From Stigmatella aurantiaca DW4/3-1 (lineage in GTDB: Bacteria > Myxococcota > Myxococcia > Myxococcales > Myxococcaceae), in assembly GCF_000165485.1 (NCBI RefSeq), contig NC_014623.1:9690893-9754892 (forward strand): 64,000 bases of DNA, in the 5' to 3' direction. The position numbers were made by a program, and so were the translations under genes. How positions within the stretch are numbered: the stretch's first letter is position 1; each line of letters begins with the position of its first letter. Positions 33,901-41,320 of the stretch are shown here, piece by piece. The notes below the pieces were generated by a model, which did no database searches, had not been told where the DNA came from, and saw only the letters and a program-made list of their open reading frames with translations.

Positions 33901-34777
33901 TGGTGAGTTGGGCCAGCGCCTCTGGGGCGCGGGGGGCGAGTTCCCGCACGTGCGGGGGCGCGTGACGCACCTTGCGTTCGAGCAGCCTGCCCCCGAGCGT
34001 GGCAAAGGGTGGCGCTCCGGTGAGCGCCTCGTAGAGCATGGCGCCCACGGCGTAGAGGTCGGCGGCGGGGCCCACGGGGCCCCCTGTCACCTGTTCAGGC
34101 GCCATATAGGCCGGGGTGCCCACGGGGCGGTGGACGAGAGGCTGCTCGGGGAGATGGGGCCGAAACGTGGCGGCGAGCCCGAAGTCGAGCACGACGACCC
34201 GCTCCTGGGGGGTGACCAGCACGTTGGAGGGTTTGATGTCGCGGTGGACGAGCTGCACGGCGTGCAGGGCGCCCAGCGCCTGGAGGAGCTGGAGGAGCCC
34301 CTGGCGCAACCGCGACTCCACGGACTCAGGGCTGAGCAGAGCCACCACGGGCCTGACAGCCTCTGCATCCCCGGGAACGGGGACGGCCGGAAACTCGGTC
34401 CCTTCGGGGAGGGAGTCACCGAGCGTCGAGCCACGGGCGCGGCCCCCAGAGCCACGGGTCCAGTGGAGAAAGTCCACGCCCTCGATGGCCTCCATGGTGA
34501 AAAAGCAGGAGCCCTCCTCGACGAACAGCTCATGGAGCTGAAGAAGGTTGGGATGGGCAAGGCCGACGCGGGTACGGAACTCGCGCTTGAGGGGCAACAG
34601 CGCCTCCGTGGAGGGAAGGCGCAGCGTCTTGAGGGCGACCTCGCGGGCCGTCTCCCGGTCGAACACCCGGTAAACCTGTCCCGTGGCGCCCTGACCCAGG
34701 AGGGCGCGCACCTGGAAGCGAGCCGTACCGGGGAAAGCATCGAAGGAAGTCATGAATGCCTTGGCAAGGAGAGACAC
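30914..34777 (-). CDS. Ser/Thr protein kinase with AAA-type ATPase and TPR-like region (PknK-like)
   Basis: A 1287-aa multidomain regulator. Residues about 20-300 form a complete kinase: LLGQGATGQVYRVFD, VALKTL, QLVHRDIKPSNVLV, LDFGLAA, GTPAYMAPEQV. An ATPase follows with Walker A GPSGIGKSTLV and Walker B PLVLWLDDVQW, as in AfsR/PknK-type STAND proteins. The last 600 residues are helical repeats (ALYHKALALLG, ANQGRAEEAAAQYLEAARAL). It probably couples ligand or partner binding on the repeats to kinase signalling. GTG at 34777 has GGAGG upstream; ATG at 34753 is an alternative. It is transcribed towards the isoprenoid operon. Confidence 0.9.
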   Translation of the reverse strand: MSLLAKAFMTSFDAFPGTARFQVRALLGQGATGQVYRVFDRETAREVALKTLRLPSTEALLPLKREFRTRVGLAHPNLLQLHELFVEEGSCFFTMEAIEGVDFLHWTRGSGGRARGSTLGDSLPEGTEFPAVPVPGDAEAVRPVVALLSPESVESRLRQGLLQLLQALGALHAVQLVHRDIKPSNVLVTPQERVVVLDFGLAATFRPHLPEQPLVHRPVGTPAYMAPEQVTGGPVGPAADLYAVGAMLYEALTGAPPFATLGGRLLERKVRHAPPHVRELAPRAPEALAQLTMALLSIEPAHRPSVDACLAQLAASAQAPVRPVPRPLPGPLFVGRASELEALSQALEAVFTQGQQVTVHMQGPSGIGKSTLVRHFLALQPPERGPLVLHGRCHPQESVPYKALDAAVDALARHLESLPAAALAALVPSRAAALARLFPVLGRLAAFSQEPVPSALPDVAELRRQGAQALREVLEHLARGGRPLVLWLDDVQWGDSDSAPLFEALLRPPAPPLLLLLTWRAEDREASPLLRQLLSLTQGASARELALGALPPSEVEALVSALLVPSAPRAEREAILAQAEGNPFIARELALTAGRRGLFAPGAPVDVAQLVRERVRELPEGALPLLEVASLAGRPLPRSIALRASGLGEGGRGCAAALRDAGLLREVPGAEPGLGASHDRIREALLGGMPAGDRARRHRAVAEALAALAPEDDDALLLHWEGAGEPMQAGHHAVRAAERAFRALAFESAAALYHKALALLGPRADRPALQERLAEALANQGRAEEAAAQYLEAARALGGERERDLRRRASEQYLKSGRFEEGWRELHPVLRALGVSVPGSFGAAVWAATWRRLLFLARPVDLEALRAPAAASPEGRHHLEVLWSACTSWTMVNPMLSDTFRTMHLLGARRLGDATVLSRAMALEATMELHTGGRLMEASAARLLAKVRRQVERAGGPYDRAWYGLALVNRGYTQGRWREVVEEATRAEALFREHCPGSDWERVTLAIFHHHALAMRGELRQLGTRLEALQHEAEQRGDLHARCEAYLGEPVVAWLARDLGEEARARAGEAMAAQSPRTSTWPESAYRRQHFAHLISTVYTAHYEGKPWPAWRAVLDQWEPLRGSFMLALRTTGLNLRHMRARAALAAAAALAREDTPPPAGVPSRWRRRALLADARAQVRELEKDPLGCARPLAGLVRAGLAWQEGDGARAQRDLEASVEGFAREDMALYREAARWALGAVRGGAGGERSQRQAREWMEAEGVVRPGALVAALVPGVGAWPEGRPAQ

Positions 34778-34883
34778 CCCTCTCGCCTCCCCATCTCAAC
34801 ACACCGCCCAGAAAGGCGTGAGAGGTTACAGTGTGTCCGCCACCTCCAGGAAACAGGCGAAAACCGTGGCACCGGAGAATCGA

Positions 34884-35720
34884 ATGACTGACATGCCAGG
34901 AAATCGCGCACTGCTGGACCAGTCGATGGCACTGGCGCTGCTGTCCTGGAGGCTGCATGTCTTCGAGCCCGCGCGGTGGATGAAGCGGCTGGGACTGTAC
35001 CGGGCCAGCACGCTCGGGGCGCCCGTGGTTCCGGGGGTGCCGGGAGGCAGCGGCCCGCACTTGTCGAGGCGTTACAGCCAGCCGGTGCTGCTGCCAGGAG
35101 AGCCCGAGGGCTACAGCGAGGTGAAAGACTTCGACCGGGTGGCGCACCTGTATGAGGCGGCGGTGCGGCCTTTCTCGGAGCCCATCTTGGAGGAGGTAGA
35201 GGCGCTGATGCACCCGCTGTCGCCCCGGGCGCGGGTGCTGGATCCTTCCTGTGGGCCCGGGGGGGCGGTGTTGCGGTTGGCCCAGCGCGTGCCGCAGGGG
35301 GAGGTGGTGGCGGCGGATCTGTCGCGAGGGATGGTGGAGACGGCATGCGAGGCGGCGCGGCGCGCGAGGCTCACGAACCTGGCGTTCTTCCAGGCGGACG
35401 TGGGCAAGCCGCCCGAGGCCTTCACGGGGTACTTCGACGCCATCGTCTGCTGTCTGTCCTTCCACCACTACCCGGATGGCGCTGAGGCAGTGCGGGCCTT
35501 CCGGAAGGTGTTGGCCCCTGGAGGCAAGGTGTTCGTGGCGGACGCGGGCCCCCGGTGGTTCGTCGAGCTGGCGCGGCCCATCTCGGTGCTGGCGGATCCA
35601 GGCTTCGTGCGCCACCGCACGGGAGAGGAATTCCTGGAACTCTTTGCCCACGCGGGCTTCTCACGCGTGTCTTGGATTGAAGTCCTGCCAGGGATTGGCG
35701 TGACCGTCGCCTCGGTGTAA
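34884..35720 (+). CDS. Class I SAM-dependent methyltransferase
   Basis: A 278-aa methyltransferase. The SAM motif I is VLDPSCGPGGAVLRLAQRVP, followed by VVAADLSRGMVETACEAARR (acidic loop after beta 2), and motif IV-like YFDAIVCCLSFHHYPDGAEA with VLAPGGKVFVADAGP. Layout matches UbiE/Methyltransf_11 enzymes acting on small lipophilic substrates. The ATG at 34884 has GGAG six bases upstream; the longer frame overlaps the divergent kinase start. An N-terminal extension of about 75 residues is unusual. It may modify a product of the neighbouring isoprenoid operon, but that is only proximity. Confidence 0.85.
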   Translation: MTDMPGNRALLDQSMALALLSWRLHVFEPARWMKRLGLYRASTLGAPVVPGVPGGSGPHLSRRYSQPVLLPGEPEGYSEVKDFDRVAHLYEAAVRPFSEPILEEVEALMHPLSPRARVLDPSCGPGGAVLRLAQRVPQGEVVAADLSRGMVETACEAARRARLTNLAFFQADVGKPPEAFTGYFDAIVCCLSFHHYPDGAEAVRAFRKVLAPGGKVFVADAGPRWFVELARPISVLADPGFVRHRTGEEFLELFAHAGFSRVSWIEVLPGIGVTVASV

Positions 35721-35787
35721 TGGCGTGTAATCGCCAACGCTCTCCAACTGATAAACATTGCGCCATACCCTGACCGGGGAGGCGTCC

Positions 35788-35862
35788 ATGTCCATGTCCA
35801 GAGGCACGAAGCCATCCTCGCGGGAGGCTTCAGCCCGTCTGTTCAAGCGAGGGGCCGCTTGA
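35788..35862 (+). CDS. 24-residue peptide ORF with strong ribosome-binding site
   Basis: The frame encodes MSMSRGTKPSSREASARLFK and RGAA. GGGGAGG five bases before the ATG is an excellent ribosome-binding site. Its TGA (35860-35862) overlaps the TTG that probably starts the papain-like protease gene, so translation of the protease may depend on it. The peptide is basic (five Arg, two Lys) and could be a regulatory leader or a small product; it is too short to classify. Confidence 0.45.
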   Translation: MSMSRGTKPSSREASARLFKRGAA

Positions 35863-36680
35863 GCCGGCGAACCATCCCCAGACGCGCCCGCCTGGGTTCA
35901 CGCGCCACCCCACAGCCCATGACGAGGGGATATCAGCCCTCCTCGTTCGATGGCCGGGACTTCGTGTTCTCCGCCGAAGACCCTTCGGTCCCGCCTTCAG
36001 CCTCCTCACGCATCCTGGAGCACCCTTATCCTCCACGGGACCAGCGCGACGTCCCCTGCTGCGTTTCCATTGCCCTCTGTGCGGCCATGGAAATCCTTGA
36101 CGCGAGCGTTCCTCCCACTACCCAGCTCTCCCCGCTCTTCCACTACTACGTCACGCGTCCGGATCCTTACAACCTCGGGTTGCTGGATATCCGCGCCGCG
36201 TTCAGCACCGCCGCGTCACTGGGCGTATGCGCCCAAACGCTCCATGCCCCCGCCATGACCGCGAGAGGGGCGAGAATGGCCCCCACCCCAGAGGCATTCG
36301 CGGATGCCGAACAACGCAAGTTGGTGGGGTACGATCCTGCCCGGCGGCGCATTCAGTATGAGCTGCTCGAAGATGTTCGCGCCTGGCGCACGGCGCTGTT
36401 CGCCGGCTTCCCCATCATCGCGGGATTCTGGGTGACGTCGGCGTATGACGCTCTCTCGAAAAAGAACCCTGTGCATGGTTCGCCCCCCGCGGAGCCCTCT
36501 CGCGCAAGGCACTGCGTGCTGATCCTGGGCTTCGATGATCTCGTCGCAGAGGGGGCCTTCCTGGCGAAGGACTCCGGAGGTCCTGGATTCGCCAGTGGCG
36601 GAAGCTGGTGGCTGCCATACCAGACCGCTGACTCATCGCTCGTGATCGAAGCCTGGGCAATCCGCCGCATCACCTATTGA
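35859..36680 (+). CDS. Papain-like (C1-type) cysteine protease homologue
   Basis: A 273-aa protein. DQRDVPCCVSIALCAAMEI resembles the papain oxyanion/catalytic block, with Gln62 six residues before Cys68 as in papain. RHCVLILGFDD holds the His (His218) in the usual HAxxxxGYDD setting. KDSGGPGFASGGSWWLPYQ corresponds to KNSWGxxWGDxGYF, but the catalytic Asn is replaced by Asp. No signal peptide is evident. The TTG at 35859 has GAGGGG upstream and overlaps the stop of the 24-residue ORF; ATG at 35919 is the alternative. It could process the lipoproteins encoded downstream (inferred). Confidence 0.7.
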   Translation: MSRRTIPRRARLGSRATPQPMTRGYQPSSFDGRDFVFSAEDPSVPPSASSRILEHPYPPRDQRDVPCCVSIALCAAMEILDASVPPTTQLSPLFHYYVTRPDPYNLGLLDIRAAFSTAASLGVCAQTLHAPAMTARGARMAPTPEAFADAEQRKLVGYDPARRRIQYELLEDVRAWRTALFAGFPIIAGFWVTSAYDALSKKNPVHGSPPAEPSRARHCVLILGFDDLVAEGAFLAKDSGGPGFASGGSWWLPYQTADSSLVIEAWAIRRITY

Positions 36681-36694
36681 ACAGGAGACTTCTT

Positions 36695-38149
36695 TTGACC
36701 CGCCTTGGAACTCTTTTCATCGCAGCACTCTTCTTCATTGGATGCCCGTCCACAGGGCACCGCGTGCGGCGCGCCGGCCCCAGCGGATCATCGTCCGCGG
36801 CCCCTCAAGCCCCTACCGGAGTCCCCTCCCTCTATTACGCACTGCCTCGCAGCGTCGTGACCGTCTCCATTCCAGTGAAGAAGACTTCCTGGGAGGGGCC
36901 GACCTGCTCAGGAGACGACGGCAAGCTTGCGGCCGAAAAAATCGGCATCAACACTGAAGCCAGCGGTTACGGGAAGGCCGGCCAGAAAATAGAACTCGGA
37001 GATCCGGTCATCGAATTGCGCGCAGAGCCAGATCCTCAACAGCTCTTCGCCATCGAACTCTCCAAGGGCTTCCTCAGCAAGACAAAACACAATTTTGAAT
37101 TCTCCGAGCGCGGACTCCTGACGGTCAACTCCCTGGAGTCGGAGAACCTGGCGGCTGCATGGGGCACCAAAGCCTTCGAGTCAGTGACCAAGCTGGTGCC
37201 CTCCATCCTTGGGTTTGGCTCGTCCAACCCCAATGCCAAAGGCATTATCACAATCAACAAGGAGCTCTGCGAAGCCAAAGCAACTCAGATCATCAATCTT
37301 CGACAGGAACTCCGGCGGCTCATGAATGGCTCGCAGCAGACCAATGGAACCCCCCGGGACGCACTTGAATTCATGGTGAAGGAACTGCGCACCCTTGAAT
37401 CCTCCGAAATGGAGGCGTTCATTGGAAAGCAGAAGGTGATTGAGAGCACGGTTCAATGCGAGTACGTCCCAGAACCTCAGCTCCCAGAGAACGCACCGTC
37501 GAAGCGGCCCTCGGTCACCCCCGAAACCGTGAAGCTGCTTGGACGAGGCAAGGCGGGACTCCAAGGCCAGCCCGAATCGAAAGCCCGCTGTCTTCTGTCC
37601 CAAGAGCTTGCCGCGCCAGATGAAGCCTCGGAGGAGTTGATCACGCTGAAGATCACCCCGGAAAATGATCCGTTCCTGACCGCTCTCAATGCCGTGCAGC
37701 CCGACGAGCCCAAGAATGCCGAAGGAGGGCTGCGGTACCGGATTCCCGGAGCAGCCATGCTGACGGTGCATGCCGAGGGGAAATCTCCCACCACCGGCAC
37801 GGCCGTGAACAAGCTCAAGGCGGTCACCCGTCGGCTGATCCCACAGTTCGGCATCGTTGTGACCCTCCCTGGAGACAAAGGCCTGGGGGATGTCTCGAAG
37901 AAGCTCTCCACGGCCTTCTACGGTGATCTCGGAATGCTCAAGACCCTCTCGATGGAGAGCGCTTCCGCAGATCCGGCCCTCCTGGGCGCTGCGGCGGATC
38001 TCGGAAAAACCCTCCTTGACGAAGAGACCAAGCGCCGCACCACCAAAGAAGGCAAGGAGCTGGCGGACCTTGAAGAGAAGAAGAAAAGGTTGGAGTTGGA
38101 AAAGGCCATCCGGGATTTCGAAGCCGCACTGGCCGCCCCCATCCAATAG
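36695..38149 (+). CDS. Lipoprotein of unknown function
   Basis: A 484-aa lipoprotein: MTRLGTLFIAALFFIGCPS ends in a lipobox (FIGC), so Cys17 is the lipidated residue. The mature part begins with a Ser/Pro-rich linker; the bulk is mixed alpha/beta with a charged coiled C-terminus (KRRTTKEGKELADLEEKKKR). No family recognised. The TTG at 36695 has AGGAG seven bases upstream; another TTG at 36677 overlaps the protease stop. Codon use is less GC-biased than in the flanking genes, marking the start of a lower-GC island. Confidence 0.75.
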   Translation: MTRLGTLFIAALFFIGCPSTGHRVRRAGPSGSSSAAPQAPTGVPSLYYALPRSVVTVSIPVKKTSWEGPTCSGDDGKLAAEKIGINTEASGYGKAGQKIELGDPVIELRAEPDPQQLFAIELSKGFLSKTKHNFEFSERGLLTVNSLESENLAAAWGTKAFESVTKLVPSILGFGSSNPNAKGIITINKELCEAKATQIINLRQELRRLMNGSQQTNGTPRDALEFMVKELRTLESSEMEAFIGKQKVIESTVQCEYVPEPQLPENAPSKRPSVTPETVKLLGRGKAGLQGQPESKARCLLSQELAAPDEASEELITLKITPENDPFLTALNAVQPDEPKNAEGGLRYRIPGAAMLTVHAEGKSPTTGTAVNKLKAVTRRLIPQFGIVVTLPGDKGLGDVSKKLSTAFYGDLGMLKTLSMESASADPALLGAAADLGKTLLDEETKRRTTKEGKELADLEEKKKRLELEKAIRDFEAALAAPIQ

Positions 38150-38213
38150 CCCCCCGTCCGCGTGCTCATTCATGCGGGCAAACACTTACCGCTTTGTAAC
38201 CAGTGGAGGACGT

Positions 38214-38741
38214 ATGGCAGATTGGAACACGGGGCCGCGCATCATCCGGACGGGAAGCCGCTACCCCGAGGCGATGGAGCGGGTCGAGCGCCAGCTCAAC
38301 GACGAACTCAGCAGGGGAAGGGCCCTCACGCGAAGACAGGTCCTGCGAACAGGCGGCAAACTGCTCGTCGCCACGGTCATGCCCGTGATGCTCACGGGCG
38401 CCGACGGGAGTTGCCCAGGGGGTGGCCAAGATGTGCTCGCTTACGTCGAGCTGCTCTGTGAGGCGCTCCAGACGGTCAGCCAAGTCATCAAAGGTGACGT
38501 GAAGTTCAGCGACGTGGAGTGCCGGACCTACCAGCTCGCACTGGATCTCTTCACGGCAGCAGACGTCAAGACGGGCGTCTCCGTCACGAACGGTGTCATC
38601 TCGTTCAGGCATTGCGACAACGAGAGTGTACGCCGCGTCGAGGAGGCGGAGTTGGTTCCGAAGCAGACCGGCGACCACCTCGTGCAGACCCAGTACGCGG
38701 GACAGGACTGGCTTTCAAACGCCTTCTCCGTGCGAGGGTAG
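38214..38741 (+). CDS. Tat-signal-like exported protein, unknown function
   Basis: A 175-aa protein. Residues 37-60 contain ALTRRQVLRTGGKLLVATVM, a twin-arginine motif followed by a hydrophobic stretch, with GADGS a likely cleavage region; this suggests Tat export after folding. The mature part has four Cys (SCPGGG, LLCEAL, VECRTY, RHCDNE). GGAGG lies four bases before the ATG. It sits between two lipoprotein genes on the same strand, with short gaps, in an apparent operon. I do not recognise the family. Confidence 0.65.
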   Translation: MADWNTGPRIIRTGSRYPEAMERVERQLNDELSRGRALTRRQVLRTGGKLLVATVMPVMLTGADGSCPGGGQDVLAYVELLCEALQTVSQVIKGDVKFSDVECRTYQLALDLFTAADVKTGVSVTNGVISFRHCDNESVRRVEEAELVPKQTGDHLVQTQYAGQDWLSNAFSVRG

Positions 38742-38743
38742 GC

Positions 38744-39586
38744 ATGATGCGCACGCGCCCTGGGCATCCGCTCTCGCTTGAAGTGGCCGCTCCCCTCTTG
38801 ATGGTGCTGTTGACGGCGTGTGTGTGTGATCCGGATCCGCCCTTGTGCGCGGAAACGAAGAGCAGCCTCACCCTTCCCGAACTCGAGGCAGGCTGGTGCA
38901 CACAGCCTCAACAAGCAGTGACCCCCGAGGGGTACTGCGAGTGCACCGATTCTCACCAGCGCTTCGACAAGGAGAGTGGCGCTTGCAGGGCATGCACCCC
39001 GGCCGCATGCGCGGACAATGAGTGCGGCTCCGACGGATGCGATGGGAGTTGTGGCCGTTGCCGTGCGGGGCTCGTGTGTGCCAACGGCAAGTGCCTGGCG
39101 TGCGCAGGCCAGTGCAACGGGCGCCAATGTGGAGATGACGGGTGTGGCCGCGCATGCGGCACCTGCGATGCAGGCTCCGTCTGCGAGGAGGGCCGCTGCG
39201 TGGCCAAGGACACCTCACAGGTCATCACGGACTGCACTTGCGCGGACACGCCACCGGGTGCTTTCCCTGGGGCCAGGCGCTTCGAGGCTCAGTGCGCGAC
39301 GGGACAGGCACAATTCGAGCTCTGCACCAACAAGACGTGCGGCGTGCCGCATGTCACTGCATGGCGTGAGACGTGTTTCACGGTCCCCACCGGCGCCCCC
39401 ATCACCTGGTGTAACTGTTTTCAGCCTCCGGACAGTGTGGGGCAGCGCGTTGACACCCCCGTGTGCAGCGAGAAGGTCGCCCGCTTAATGAGTTGCGGCG
39501 GTCCGTGCTTTTGCGGCATGGACCCCTACGGCAACCCGATCTCATGCCCGTGGCCTGCCTGGTACGCACAGTGCGACACGTGCTGA
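38744..39586 (+). CDS. Cysteine-rich lipoprotein
   Basis: A 280-aa lipoprotein: LEVAAPLLMVLLTACVCDPD contains the lipobox LTAC. The mature part has more than 30 Cys, with repeated CNxGRCGxDGCGxxCGxC-like units (DNECGSDGCDGSCGRC and NGRQCGDDGCGRACGTC) typical of myxobacterial surface proteins, then a C-terminal region with more spaced Cys. GAGGGTAGGC precedes the ATG, two bases after the previous stop. Disulfide-bonded and probably on the outer membrane. Repeats suggest binding rather than catalysis. Confidence 0.75.
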   Translation: MMRTRPGHPLSLEVAAPLLMVLLTACVCDPDPPLCAETKSSLTLPELEAGWCTQPQQAVTPEGYCECTDSHQRFDKESGACRACTPAACADNECGSDGCDGSCGRCRAGLVCANGKCLACAGQCNGRQCGDDGCGRACGTCDAGSVCEEGRCVAKDTSQVITDCTCADTPPGAFPGARRFEAQCATGQAQFELCTNKTCGVPHVTAWRETCFTVPTGAPITWCNCFQPPDSVGQRVDTPVCSEKVARLMSCGGPCFCGMDPYGNPISCPWPAWYAQCDTC

Positions 39587-39617
39587 TCCCTCTCTTGCGG
39601 AATGGGAGAACGCGGCA

Positions 39618-39818
39618 GTGCGCTTCCGGACTTGCAGCCCGCTCATGCTCTTGGTCCTGGCCTGTGCCACGGCGGAGCCGAAGCAGCGAAACCAGGTCGC
39701 CCTTCCATGGGCGCCCCTCGTTGCGCCAGAGCCTGGTTGGGTGGGTGGTCCAGCTCCCGGAGGCTCCACTCGATCTCGACATCCCTGCCCATGTCGAGGC
39801 GCTGAGATGTGCCTGTGA
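39618..39818 (+). pseudogene. Truncated SitA-like lipoprotein N-terminus
   Basis: The frame starts MRFRTCSPLMLLVLACATAE, a lipoprotein signal with lipobox LVLAC, then about 25 plausible residues (RNQVALPWAPLVAPEPG), and ends in nonsense. A DUF5953-like tail continues in another frame from 39730. It looks like a lipoprotein gene cut short and fused by deletion to another dead gene. Relationship to SitA-type toxins is a guess from the signal sequence. Confidence 0.45.
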
Positions 39819-39873
39819 GCACTTCCCTGCCATTGGCGGGCGCATCCCTCCCTCTGAGGGGGCCAAGGATTGA
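39730..39873 (+). pseudogene. DUF5953-like C-terminal fragment
   Basis: The frame SLVGWVVQLPEAPLDLDIPA, HVEALRCACEHFP, AIGGRIPPSEGAKD and stop aligns with the tail of the gene split at 3777-5755 (GGWVVRLTDEP...IAHLDALIRAYERFPKIGGRSPP). The N-terminal two thirds are absent. Two broken members of the same family in one window suggests the family undergoes frequent loss. Confidence 0.65.
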
Positions 39874-39959
39874 CCCTCCCTACACAGGAGGGCTGACGGC
39901 ACGCGACCTGGCGCGTAGGGTGCGGGCTGGAGAGGGCCTTCGCCCTCCCAGGAGGCGCC

Positions 39960-41318
39960 ATGACCGAGCTGTCCCCCGATGCGCTTCCGCCCGGCACCGT
40001 CCTGGGTCCCTGGCAGGTGGAGAACCTCGTGGGCGGCGGCACGTATGGCGCCATCTACCGTGCCCACCGGGTGGAGACGGCCGCGCCCCAGCCCGTCGCC
40101 CTCAAGCTGGCACGCCATGCGAATGATCCCCGCTTCGGGCGCGAAGCGGAGCTGCTGACCCGGCTCCAACACCCCGGCGTCCCTCGCCTCTTGGGTCAGG
40201 GCACCTGGAACGGTGGCCGCAAGCGCGCCCCTCACCCTTTTCTGGTCATGCAGTGGGTGGAAGGCTCGCGGCTCTACGCATGGGCCCAGCAGCACCCGCT
40301 CACGTCCCCCCAAGCCCTGCGGCTCTTGGCCCAAGTGGCACGGGCCCTCGCGGCCACCCATGCCCTTCAAGGGCTTCACCGCGACGTGAAGGGCGACAAT
40401 GTCCTGGTCAGTCCCCAGGACCAGGCCTTCCTCGTGGACTTCGGATGCGGCACTTGGGCGGGAGCGGCGTCCCTCACCGATGGGATTCTCGCCCCCGGCA
40501 CCAAGCCCTACCGCAGCCCCCAAGCGCTGCGCTTCCACTGGAACCACCGCCACTCGAACCAGGCCCGTTACCTCGCCACCCCCGCCGATGATGTGTATGC
40601 CCTGGGGGTGACCGCCTACCGGCTGTGCACGGGAACTTATCCGCCCCCCGCGACAAACCCCTCCGCCGTGGGCGATGATGGGCTCGACACGCTGGAGGCA
40701 CTGATACCTCCGGGCAGACTGGCCCCGCTGGATCCCGCATTGGAGGCCCTCATCCTCCGCATGCTCTCAGACAACCCTCAGGACCGAGGCAGCGCGGCCG
40801 AGCTGGCCGAGGCCATGGAAGCGGCGGCGGCCACCGCTGAACCTGCCACCCGCCCCCCCGTGCGTCCGGCCCCACCTGCCGCCCCCTCCGAAGACACGAG
40901 CCCCCCGGACGCCCCGTCTTCTCTCAGGGGGATATGGCCCCTCGTGGGCTTTCCCTTGGCCGCCGTGCTCCTCATCCTCCTGTCAGGGAACTTGAACCTG
41001 GCAGGGCTCCGGGCACACCCCTCCTCCCTGACGGATGGGGGAACCGGGGGCGTGGCGGACGCAGCCGTGGGGGACCCGCCGGTGCCCGGCGAGAGGATGG
41101 AATCCCTCCCGGGCGGGCTGCACCTCGACATCCCCAAGGAGCCCTTGCCGGGCCAACGCCGCCCGCCGTGTCTGCGCTCCCAAAGCCTTATCCAGGGAGG
41201 ATGCTGGATCGAAATCAAAGCCCCTCCTCCCTGCGAGGAGGGTGCTTACGCCTGGAAAGGGGCCTGCTACTACCCCATCCCCGCCGAGCCGCGTCCCCGC
41301 ACTTCGGACAAACCCTAG
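39960..41318 (+). CDS. Membrane Ser/Thr protein kinase, paralogue of the 5794 gene
   Basis: A 452-aa Hanks-type kinase: VGGGTYGAIYRAHR, VALKLA, GLHRDVKGDNVLV and VDFGCG (DFG intact, unlike its paralogue), then DDVYALGVTAYRLCTG. A Pro-rich linker and one membrane span (LVGFPLAAVLLILLSG) lead to an outer tail ending PGQRRPPC, IQGGCW, PPCEEGAYAW and GACYYP, the same four-Cys pattern as the kinase at 5794-7215. AGGAGGCGCC precedes the ATG. Four bases of overlap-free spacing separate its stop from the convergent PLD gene. Likely a receptor-type kinase. Confidence 0.9.
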   Translation: MTELSPDALPPGTVLGPWQVENLVGGGTYGAIYRAHRVETAAPQPVALKLARHANDPRFGREAELLTRLQHPGVPRLLGQGTWNGGRKRAPHPFLVMQWVEGSRLYAWAQQHPLTSPQALRLLAQVARALAATHALQGLHRDVKGDNVLVSPQDQAFLVDFGCGTWAGAASLTDGILAPGTKPYRSPQALRFHWNHRHSNQARYLATPADDVYALGVTAYRLCTGTYPPPATNPSAVGDDGLDTLEALIPPGRLAPLDPALEALILRMLSDNPQDRGSAAELAEAMEAAAATAEPATRPPVRPAPPAAPSEDTSPPDAPSSLRGIWPLVGFPLAAVLLILLSGNLNLAGLRAHPSSLTDGGTGGVADAAVGDPPVPGERMESLPGGLHLDIPKEPLPGQRRPPCLRSQSLIQGGCWIEIKAPPPCEEGAYAWKGACYYPIPAEPRPRTSDKP

Positions 41319-41320
41319 GG

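Noticed and set aside
31364-34891. Plus-strand ORF of 1175 codons
   Set aside because: Shadow of the kinase-ATPase gene on the other strand; composition is Arg/Gly/His-rich with no motifs.
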